Source: Antedon mediterranea
Taxonomy: Eukaryota; Echinodermata; Crinoidea; Comatulida; Antedonidae
Direction: 5' to 3'
DNA: 64,000 nt
NCBI RefSeq assembly: GCF_964355755.1
Contig: NC_092679.1
Coordinates: 22,444,432-22,508,431 of the forward strand
A program made the translations under genes and the position numbers. Shown here in pieces: positions 48,034-58,157 of the stretch. A model generated the notes under the pieces. The model worked only from the letters and a program-made list of their open reading frames with translations. It had not been told where the DNA came from and did not search any database. How positions within the stretch are numbered: position 1 is the stretch's first letter; each line of letters starts with the position of its first letter.

Positions 48034-48414
48034 ATATGGGGAAAAAGTAAACCAAGAATTACCAATTGATACAAAATGTTTTATTGTTTATTTCAAATTT
48101 AAAACACATAAATACACAAAAGATAATGATCATTAATGATCTGTCGATTTCTTGACGATTCAGTAATGCAATTATGACAAAATACTGTACATAGTAAATT
48201 TATTTATCGATTAAAAAATGTGATATTTCTATAATAAACAAAAGTACGATGATATGAAGTGCAGTGCGATTGAATAGAACAAAAAAAAATATACACGTTA
48301 ACATACAGTACATGAATAGACACACACACACACACACATAATGGTATCATAATCTCCTTCTAGCCTACTGTATATACTGTACCCATGTTATCTCTGAACT
48401 ACTTACATAACTGG

Positions 48415-48510
48415 TCTATACTTGCATACCCTATACCTAGTGCTTGCATACCCTATACCTACCTAGTGCTTACATACCCTATACCTAGTGCTTACATACC
48501 TTGCCTACAC
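48415..48510. repeat. Short tandem repeat, about 25-30-bp unit
   Basis: Four copies of cataccctatacctagtgct with a small internal tacc duplication. A poly-G run follows at 48529-48540. Confidence 0.8.
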
Positions 48511-48734
48511 ATACATACGCTAGGAAAGGGGGGGGGGGGACCCGAATAAGGAGACAGATACCATTACATGAAAGCCAACACAAAGGTTAAATGAGAATGA
48601 AAAAACTGTTACTGTTCAATTAGTTTTAATTATAAGCATTATTAATGAATACAATTGCAATGTTTACTAGATTTTGACATAAAATAATGAATGTATAGTA
48701 TTTTGTCATAATTGCATATTGAAGTGTTATTGTC

Positions 48735-49180
48735 GTTTGGTAGGCCTACGTCGTCGTCGTCGTCGTCATCCTCTTCTGGTTCGTCGTCGTATCTTCTGGA
48801 CCTCCCGGCCGCCGTCATCTTCTTGTCTTGCGCCGCCGCCATCTTCTGACCCTTCGCCGCCTGGTGGTCCCCCTCCAACGTCATCTTCTGGTCCCTTCAG
48901 ACGTCAATCTTTTGGTCGTCTGCCGCCGTCGCCTCTGCTGGTCATCATCCTGAGATGGTTGCTCCCGCGTTGTCTGGTTCTTTCTACGTCCACTCGATCG
49001 TAATCTGCTGCTGCGTTATCTGGTAGATATCCACTTCCGCATTTCTGGTGATGACATCTATTCTATTGGAGCATGTTGTCCGACCCGGTTTAGTGGTTCT
49101 CTACAGCTCTTGCTGGTCAATTCTCCTCTGCGTTATCTGGTGGTGCTTGTACCTCTTCTGTACGTTGTGCGATATTAGTA
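48735..49180. repeat. Low-complexity GC-rich tract
   Basis: Degenerate repeats of cgtcatcttctggtc and ctgcgttatctggt. The frame is closed on both strands over the full length. It lies just past the stop of the minus-strand gene at 49190 and may be its 3' UTR. Confidence 0.5.
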
Positions 49181-49189
49181 TATAGCTGT

Positions 49190-50061
49190 TTATGATGGTG
49201 TAGCCGACACTGTGTTGTCCGGTACGGTAGGTTGGACTACAATGAGAATTTGAATTGAATTTAAAAACATGAAATTGTAATGTGTGCCACTTGTTGAATT
49301 AAAAAGAAATGAAAATGTGCAGATAGAATGAAAGGATTGATGCTCACACTCAATGCTTACCGGGCACTTGGTTGCTTTCATCTACTTGGTCATCAAGTGT
49401 TGTTATATCTTTTGAGGATATTTGTAGTGCATCTATTGGAATTGGTGAACTAAGTTTCATATATCTGAAAAATATAAAAAAAATATTAATAATAACGGGT
49501 GTGGGATGAATGGAGGCGGAAGGGAGGAGGAGGATTTTTTTTGGAGATTTGGTGAACAAGGTCGAGTAGGAATAAAATTCAATTTAGAAAGACATACATA
49601 CGAGGACATACTGTACTTCTACATAACATTCCCTTTTTATGGTTGGTCGCAGTTTCGTGGTAGCTCCAATATTGGTCATTGGTATCGGACTTACTTTTGG
49701 TCCATTGAAGATGAAGTAAGTAAAATCTAGATCCGAACTGAGAATCACACAGAAGCAGAAGTATCGCTGAACTTGTACCACCAGATATGTTGTGGACCTT
49801 GAAGTCAAGTATTCAACTGGAAACGGTGAGCAACATTGGTAGGACACACTTGAAAAATTAAATGATTCAATAATTAGTAATACATTTTGTTGTTTCTTGG
49901 CACTAACAGGCGATTAGAATCATGCAAGGGGGCCTACGATCTCATACCTTCCAAAGTGAACATTTACTGTCGAGCTTGATCCCTTAGTGAATATGTGGGG
50001 TTGTGTACCAATGTACTTCTTCGAAGTTGGTTTCATGACCATACGGTATCGAACCAGTAAA
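49190..50061 (-). CDS. 3' exons of a small unrecognised gene
   Basis: Three exons join in phase on the minus strand: 49948-50061 (enters phase 2), 49361-49464 and the terminal 49190-49236. They encode LLVRYRMVMKPTSKKYIG, then TKGSSSTVNVHFGRYMKL, then DALQISSKDITTLDDQVDE, and end PTVPDNTVSATPS and stop. All sites are GT-AG. The 5' part is unresolved. The candidate start exon at 55514-55545 ends in the right phase. The exon-like unit at 51065-51153 can also splice in if read from its own ATG. No family is recognised. The acidic Ser/Thr-rich tail suggests a disordered end. Confidence 0.5.
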
Positions 50062-50220
50062 CTTAGCAAAAGAGAAAAATAAGAACTATTGACGATTTAA
50101 AATAATGTACGGGAGGATTGTGAGATAATGGGAACCGGACTTATAAATGGAAAAGTCCCATTGGATTAACCCACCGTTAAGTTTATTTAGCTAACACATT
50201 CAGGATATCATAATAAAATA

Positions 50221-51153
50221 GAGTCGTACTTGCCTTGTATGTTTCACCGTTTTACCTTACTTTTCCGGTTGTCCGTTTAACCCGGTCTCAATTTTCGTCG
50301 AAACCACATCAAGCACCTCTCAAGCACAACACGACTTCAATTCAAGCAAATCTACAGAAAATGAAGTAAAATAAATAATTATAAATACACATTCGTGAAG
50401 GTAACTTGGTAATGAAAATAGAGTCGTATACTTTAATGTGTATCATCACATTTTAAATTACTTTTTACTCTGATAACCTACCAGTTTCGTCAATACCACA
50501 TCAATAATCGTTTACTAAATCTATAAAATAAAAAATACAAATAAACTAAAATAATGTAATATATTCCTTATTCGTGGTAATGATAATAGTGCGATACTTG
50601 CCTTTTAATCGGTATTTCACCGTTTTACCTTACTTTGATAGGTGTAGCTTATACGTTTTACCTTTCTTTGATAGACGTAGCTTATACGTTTCACCGTTTT
50701 CGTACACATCACATCAAGAGTGTCCTCTTTGGTGCCACGACACAGGAATATCAAGAAGTTCTAAAAACAAAAATAACGTAATAAAGTTGATGATGATATA
50801 AGCGTGATACTTACCTTATTGGTATTTTTACCTTTCATTGACTTGTAGTTTATACGTCGGTATCTACCACCTATTGACAGCACATCTATATCTCTTGCCA
50901 ACTGTATCTTGCGCGGTGGTATCTATAAAATAGATATATTTAATAAATGTTTTGTTAGGACGGATGCGCTCTTTAAAGTATCAAACTGCCTGCTCTCTTT
51001 AAAGTATCGAACCGCCTCCAATGGAACCCAGTTGACCATTTTTTTTATCTTTCCGTTTACTTACTTTCGGCATCTGACCCGTCTGCCTTGCTCGTCTGTT
51101 ACTTTTTGAGTTGACGTATAGCCGCAGCTTACATCGTTGAGGAGTCGGATCAT
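50221..51153 (-). repeat. Array of diverged exon-like units
   Basis: Up to five units on the minus strand start after a branch/acceptor (ttatag or ttttag) and end at or near a donor. Four look homologous: 50815-50922 (fully open, phase 0, IGGRYRRINYKSMKGK, donor gtaagt), 50629-50760 (open, with internal KRISYVYQRKVKRISYTYQ duplication), about 50440-50510 and about 50240-50335 (both broken by stops). Common anchors are ttgatgtg, acgaaaa, gtaaaacg and a closing ggcaagta/gtaagtatc. 51065-51153 is open in two phases (donor gtaagt) and its homology to the rest is weak. Neighbouring units are about 170-215 bp apart. Confidence 0.5.
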
Positions 51154-51721
51154 CTTTTATATTTAAAAAATAATGGTTTAAGTTATTTTGAGTATCCCGT
51201 GAGATTGTGTACGATTAACATTTGTAATTTAGCGTTGAATTAGAAATACCTTTTAACGTAACCGCGTTGACATCGGATCACTATCAACCTGTACAAAAAA
51301 GTATAGAGACATTTTTATATTGGATTATAACTTTTGTTTCTGGTGGACATAGGCTACGTACCATTTTTATGGGACATTGGCGCCATATACAACGTGATCC
51401 AGTAATTAAGTCTAACACACAAAAAAAACAGAACAATATTATAATTTCCACATTTTCATACAATAATTAATACGGTGTAATACTCGGCTACTAAAACGAA
51501 TATTTAACCGATGATGCTTCCGTTTCGCTTTAGAATGAATTGGTTAATATTATGCAAATGTGACGAAATGAATGAACGCGCTTCTTGGCATCTCTTTCAG
51601 AATCTGAAAAAAATATTAGTGAAATGAAAACATTAGTAGTTAGGATACTAGTTGAGATGTGGTGATTAAACTACATGTTCGAAAATGAAACTCTAAGAAA
51701 ACGGAAGCCATTTAAGTAAAT

Positions 51722-52315
51722 GACAAGTTGCGAGTCGCTGCTTTTATCAGTTGCGAGTCGCTTCTTTTTGTTATATTTTCAGTTGCATGTCGCTGCTTCT
51801 TTACATTTTTTTCAGTTGCCAGTAACTGCTTTTTTGAAAGCCCATTTTTTTTCAGTTGCAAGTCGCTGATTTTATATATATATTTTCAGTTGCAAATCGC
51901 TGTTTGCACCCATTCGCTGCTTTTAGTTTTTTTTTAGTTGCAAGTTGCTGAAGTTTTAAACATTTTTCAGTTGCTGTTTTTGATATTTTTTCGTTTCAAG
52001 TCACCGAGTTTTTACATTTTTCAGTTGCCGTTCTCTGCGTTTTTTACTTTCAGTTGCAAGTCGCTGTTTTTTTTTTACATTTTCAGTTGCAGATCGCTGA
52101 GTGTTTTACATTTTCAGTTTTAAGTCGCTGTGTTTACATTTTTCAGTTCCGATCGCTCCCTTATTTACGTTTTTCAGTTGCAGTTGTTAGATGCTTTTTT
52201 TACCAGTTACTTGCTGTATTAGGTTTTCTACATTTTTCAGTTGCAAGTCGCTGTATTTGTTTATTTTTGAGTTGCAAGTCACTATTTTTTTTAATTATTT
52301 ACATTTTTCAGTGTG
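51722..52315 (+). repeat. Array of about 17 splice-acceptor-like repeats
   Basis: About 17 degenerate copies, roughly 26-60 bp apart, of a unit tttacatttttcag + ttgcaagtcgctg. On the plus strand each is a pyrimidine tract followed by CAG, i.e. a 3' splice-site consensus. The ORFs through it (FSVASRC, FSCKSL) are repeat translations. Confidence 0.8.
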
Positions 52316-52847
52316 CCTATGTTGCCCTTTTAAAATTACGTCGTCACACACTGTCACCGAATTTATTAGCCTGATCCTCAATTGTACATATCATTTCAAT
52401 ACTTACCTGAAAGGCGGATCTTTTACTTACGATACGTTAACAATTTATTAATCTTACTATTTAATTCTTCATTTTTTGATATAACCATTACTAAAGAGAA
52501 AAAAAACAAAAATTAATACAATTAATTAGTTTCAGTGTATATCAAATTATATAGGCATAAAGAAACACCCAGGTGCATGGGTACCTGGTAGGGTCAAGAC
52601 ACAACTTTGCGCATTATTATTTGTCCATACGTGTTTGACCCAAAAAGACCAGGGTACTAATATTATCCTGGATAGCATTAGGCCTATTATTAAACTCTCT
52701 AAACCGCCCCAAACAGTTTAGATGCGTATATAATAGAAGTATTGCATATACATAATTATAATGATAAATGAGCAGTACCGTACCGTAATACTGATGTTAT
52801 TTTAAAGTAACAAAATTCAAAAAACAAAAAATAAAAAAGTAAAAACA

Positions 52848-53147
52848 AATCTGCAAGAGAAAAAGAACAAATTAATCTTCTAGTTCTGAAAAGATAAAAA
52901 TAAATTGATTAACCTGTAAAGGAATAATCATTGTTAGAGAAAAATATATTTTAAATGGGAATACGGGAATCGCGAAAAAAAAAGTGTGAAATTGATTATA
53001 AATGGTAATAAAAAAAAAAAAGATAAATAATAAAATAAATAAATAAGAAAATCTGCAAGAGAAAAAGAACAAAATTAATCTTCCAGCTCTGAAAAGATAA
53101 AAATAGATTGATTAACCTGAAAAGGAATAATAATTGTTAGAGAAAAA
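52848..53147. repeat. Two-copy repeat, about 200 bp apart
   Basis: aaatctgcaagagaaaaaga through aggaataatcattgttagag occurs at 52848-52945 and, with a few changes, at 53049-53147. The spacer is A-rich. Confidence 0.85.
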
Positions 53148-53552
53148 TAAAAAAATCAAAAAATAAATACAAAAATAAATAAATAAAATAATTTTTACCA
53201 TTGTTTAACCAATGGATTTACGATAAGTTGGACCATTATCAAAATAATGGATTTACGTTGAATAATCCAGCTATTTGTAAATACGCATTAGAAATGCGTA
53301 TTTTCTACATCATTTTAGACTACTATCTGCTAATGTTTAAAACTATGATAACTATCATTAGCTGTTGGTCACGTCCACGCAGAGAAGAGCGAGATTTTAT
53401 CTCGCACTTCTCCGCGTGTACGTAGGGCATAGAAGTGAGGTGATGATGCAGGCCTCCTATGCCTATTTTAAGTCCATGATGTGTGTTTTACGCGTGTATG
53501 TAATGTCAATGGTTACCGTATGATGAGAGACGTTTGGTCTCTGAATTGAGAA

Positions 53553-53812
53553 CAACCAGTTAGCTGATCTAATCAACTTAACTGCCCACATACAGAATGT
53601 CTCAGAAGAGACGACTTGTCTCAAAGAGACAGAAACCAGTTAGTTGATCTAATCAACTTAACTGCACACATACAGAATGTCTCAGAAGAGACGACTTGTC
53701 CCAAAGAGACAGAAACCAGTTAGTTGATCTAATCAATTTAACTGAACACATACAGAAAGGTTGTCTCAAAAGAGACGATTTGTCTCAAAGAGACAGAACC
53801 CAGTTAGTTGAT
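53553..53812. repeat. Tandem repeat, about 81-bp unit, 3+ copies
   Basis: Units start aaccagttagttgatctaat, continue acatacagaatgtctcagaa and end gtctcaaagagacag. Each unit contains inverted gagac/gtctc motifs. Confidence 0.9.
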
Positions 53813-53819
53813 CTCTTCA

Positions 53820-55513
53820 CTAACCGTAAACTCATGCACCTATTCTAAACCCACGTTTTATCTTCCTGACTACGCGATCTCGGACTACGGGATTTGGGAC
53901 TACGCGATCAGGGGGACTTACTTTGTTTGTGCCTCTTGAGTCTTGATGCGTTAGTATTAAACTTACCTTGGACGGATTCTATCCATTTGGACCGACTGAT
54001 GCGCACACCGATTTCCACGCGTTTACATTAAACGTGCCGCATCGCATCAGAGTTAACGTAAACGCGTAGAAATTTCATGCGCACCAACCTTAATTTTAAC
54101 CAGTGCGCAGCAGGATACTTAAATTGCACACTGGCGGTTGTATCATGCATGCCTAAGTGTTAAATAATACTAATAAAAACAACATAATAGAATAATCATT
54201 TTACTATGACTTAACTTTAACTTAAACTAACAAATCTTACATTTAATACAATTGTACAATAAATGTATGTGACGTTGTGATTATGATGATGGTCATGATC
54301 ATGATGATGACGATGGATAATGACTTAAGGTCAACTACAGGTCAACTTAACTACAATTCAATGTGTTGTGATGTTGTTCGTATGAAAATCTACTGTGTAG
54401 TGTCTGGTACGATGATGGTCTTATACTACTGTCCACAGTTCTGTGAGCTGAAACAAATGTGTTAGCGAGGAGGAAAAAAAATATAAACATGGCAAAAATA
54501 TAGTACATTGTACAGCTCCAACAAATATCTTAATTACATCTTAATTGTTCTTAATTACAGACTTAATTAATGACCAACGAGGTCAGGAGCTGTACATTAC
54601 GTAATATCAATCACGTTGTATAAAACCACCTCCTCATTTCAGATGATACAAATTTCAATTAAAGTATTTCAGTAAACAACATTGATAATAATTATGCATG
54701 ATACAACCAATATTGAATAATTCTATATGATCTGAAAACAAAATGGCGGTGACATCGTTTGTTCTTCTTCTGTTATTAGTATGTTAATATTTATTTTGAA
54801 CCAAAAAATTAATATAATATTTGTATATTACTTTTTTAGTTCTATGTTAGTTCTTACTATGTTTGATGATAAAGTTAAATCCAATGGCAAAAATCTTGAT
54901 ATCAACAACAATAAATCCTATGCAAAAATCTTGATATCAAAAACAATTATATATCCAAGGCAAAAATCTTCTATCAACTCGGAGAATTTTAAACAAGCGA
55001 AACTTCAAAACAAATAATCCAAATCTAAATATTGATTTACAGGTGTTGCAGTAGATGGTAACATTTTGGTATTTTAAATATATTTACTTTTAATTTGATA
55101 TCATGATTTACGTACGAATTTTTCACCACCCAACCAGACACCTACAAAAAGAAAGTTGATACCGTTAATTGTGTGTGTGTGTGTGTGGTGAGAGCTGTTT
55201 GGTTGAGTGACTTTGTAGGACTATATTGGTTATAAAGACATTATGAAGGGAAGTGGGCTTGTAATTTCTTCAATACTTATCCAAATATGTCAATATAATT
55301 TTGAATACAATATGCTTAACTTATTGACAACCGTTTGTAATTTTGATGTGTACTTAGTTTACAGCGGCGGTCTTTGGTAGGTCATTTACGATAGTTGAGC
55401 AACAAAAAATAAGCCAAATATACAAAATTCGTTCGACACTTCGTATTCTAACGAAGTTGTTTATTGACATTAAACTAACATTGTTTGCAAACTAATATTC
55501 TAGGCCTACTTAC
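53820..55513. other. Intergenic or intronic, AT-rich
   Basis: Short repeats only: an atgatg-rich stretch at 54280-54320, three copies of ggcaaaaatcttgatatc near 54885-54975 and a (gt)n run at about 55172-55187. No confident exon. Confidence 0.4.
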
Positions 55514-55545
55514 CTACTGCAAACCCGTTTAATCAGCGGTTCCAT
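55514..55545 (-). CDS. Candidate start exon (MEPLIKRVCS)
   Basis: An ATG in a GC-richer patch opens ten codons and ends at a strong donor (agtag|gtaagtagg) in phase 2, the phase required by the exon at 49948-50061. The distance is 5.5 kb and no transcript evidence is available, so the link is a guess. Confidence 0.25.
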
Positions 55546-55948
55546 TCTCCCCCTCCTCCTCGCGCACTGCAGTACAACGACCACGCTGTGACTACACACA
55601 GCTGTATATCTGAACAGGAAGTGCACGTAGAACAATTATACAAAACGCGCCACTTTCGGCAATTTGATTGGCTCGTTCGTTAATATATGCAAAAGAGGTG
55701 TTACTCTTCGTAGGCTCACATTCCTGTTGGTTGTTGTTTAGCAAATGGTAAAGAAGCGGCCATTTTAAATCCTATACATACAATGCTGTACTGCTGTATA
55801 AATACAGAAGTGTGTAAACATGAATATTCATTAATTAAATTCATTGCATAAATAATATTTATTAAATATCTATTTCATACATACAATATACATGAAAATG
55901 TGCTAATGTTTGTAAATTCATCAATTTAATATTGAAAATTATATATAT

Positions 55949-56279
55949 ATATCAAAGAACTTATAACACAAGAATCTCCTGTTCTTCAATTTGCATTCAA
56001 AACACAGTATCGGAAGTACAGGGTTAAAAGGTCAAACTGGGCGACGCCATTTCACAGCATGGAGCAGCTCCCCCTCCAAACTAGGAAGTCAATTACTCTA
56101 CCCCCCTAGAGTATTAGCAGATCCCCTCTAAGATTTTGACTTTATAATTTGATGCGGGCGCCCTACTCCATGGCTCACAATGGCGCCACCCATAGCTCTA
56201 TTCTATCCCACAGTGCCTTTCGAAAGGGTTACGCGCTTCGGACGAACAGGAGATTCTTGTGTTATAAGTTCTTTGATAT
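55949..56279. mobile_element. MITE-E with perfect 36-bp inverted ends
   Basis: 55949-55984 (starting atatcaaagaacttataaca) and 56244-56279 are exact reverse complements. Inside, cgacgccatttcacagcatg and catggctcacaatggcgcc continue the imperfect palindrome. Non-coding, although a short plus-strand ORF crosses it. Confidence 0.88.
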
Positions 56280-56349
56280 AATATCAATTCAATTGAAACT
56301 ATGGAAACAAAACAGAAGTGAAATTGATGACTTTACTAAAATTAAGTAA

Positions 56350-57275
56350 AACTTAATTAATTAAAACTGATGACTAGTATAGTATACACTTTAGTGGATT
56401 TGGAATTACGATTTTTGGGCATTTATTCATAAGATTGACTTTCTCCCAAGTCTGATTTTTTATTTTTTTTTCAGCAGTCGAAGTTTCTGTACACAGTCTA
56501 GCTCAAGTATTGTACGTATGGAACGCCATATGTGCCAAAATATGTATCTTTTTACTAATAATTATTAATTTGAAACACAGTCTAGAACATAGTGCAGAGT
56601 AGAGCTAAGAGCACCTTCAAAGTTTGTTTTTCCCCATGCACGAATGGGTCCTTAATATACTATAATATTATTTGTCTGTAAGCTAAATATTTAATGGCAT
56701 GACGAGATTACAATTGGTGATTAACAACAGTAAACATTTTTTTGCTATAAGCCTACAGTTCACAGTACAGTACAATAACAATATTATATTTTCACGCAAA
56801 ATTAAACTTAAAATATACTTTATTTTTACAACAAAATTTAAAATGAATGTATAGAATATCCTACAAGTGTGATACAGTAGTACCTTTATGTATTATTATT
56901 TTCTGGGGAAGAAATCAATACACAATACACGTACTATAAAATCACTATAAACTATTACTAAAACTGCAAGTGTTTGAATATTTATAAAACTATAGATTAT
57001 ATTTATAAAAGTTACACTATAAAGTATTACAAAAAAAAGACCAATTTTTGGAATCACAGCTTTGAGGTTTTTGTATTTGGTCACTATTTAGAAATTTTAC
57101 CAAAGACCTGAAATATTTTCATCCATACGTCAAAAATATCACCCCATCTGTTATGTCCTTACAAAACATAAAGTGTCAATATTACAACAAATGTTTCTAT
57201 ATGAAATAAAGTTATAATTTGGTAAATATAAGCATTAACACTAGAGAATCTCAAAATACTATTCTGTCAAAGAAT
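56350..57275. other. Intergenic, AT-rich
   Basis: No gene or named repeat seen. Confidence 0.45.
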
Positions 57276-57488
57276 CAAAGAGGTTAAACAATTAACTAGA
57301 GTCCGAACTCCAATGTAATCAAATTCACCCTGGAGAGCGGTCAACAATCGGCCAATCAGATCAGTTTAAAGGCATTTGCACCTTATTCAAGACTGCATTA
57401 CAGCATTTTGAGTCTATCAATTTGAGGAAGTATTCTTATTCGATGCTCTCGTCTAGTTCACTCTCTAGCTAATTATTTAACCTCTTTG
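57276..57488. mobile_element. MITE-F
   Basis: Inverted ends of about 26 bp: caaagaggttaaacaattaa / ttatttaacctctttg, continued by ctagag / ctctag. Interior non-coding (caatcggccaatcagatcag). Confidence 0.75.
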
Positions 57489-57688
57489 GGCCACACCTAC
57501 AGTATATAACACATAGTATCTACAATCAGTTCATATTATACGAGAATTTACATTCCATTTATTATACAACATAAGTAAATACGAAATATAAATAAAATTA
57601 GCAGAGCTGCACCAAGTTTTATTTACTGTAAAAAATATCACCTGATTTTGTCACAAAATGCTGAATTGGTCAGTCTGAATGTATACTG

Positions 57689-57840
57689 TGTCCAGTATCA
57701 TTATGCGAATCCTGTAATACAGTGTCAATAAGATTCACATGTTATACCTGTATCATAGTCCATAAACCTAACCTAACTTTGGTATCATACAGGTACCACA
57801 TATGACACTTTATTACACACCTTGCCTATGATACTGGACA
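57689..57840. mobile_element. Short palindromic element
   Basis: The ends tgtccagtatcat / atgatactggaca are exact inverses. Inner segments (aatacagtgtcaataag / gacactttattacac; ttatacctgtatcat / ggtatcatacaggtac) also pair. Looks like a 152-bp MITE. Confidence 0.65.
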
Positions 57841-58157
57841 TATTTGACATAAGTGCAGATACAGTACAGAGAAACAAAACTTGCATTTTAAACATTATCA
57901 AAAAACATACATTATATATTTTTCCAATTTGCACCAACTTTTATTTACATTACATGATCAATGCCTAAAAATATGTTTTTTAATAAAAATAAAGTTTGTT
58001 GTTATTTTATCAAATGTTCAACTAGTTGACAATATAAAATAACACAACATATTTTAGGTCCTTTATCTAATTTGATCTACAGCAAGTTACATTATATTTC
58101 CTCGTTATAAAGCTTGGTCCACTATGAATTAAATGCTCTGATTGGTTCTTTTTCCCA

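Noticed and set aside
48642-49003. Arg/Pro- and Asp-rich ORFs on both strands
   Set aside because: Low-complexity repeats. No frame is open over the region and no splice-consistent exon was found.
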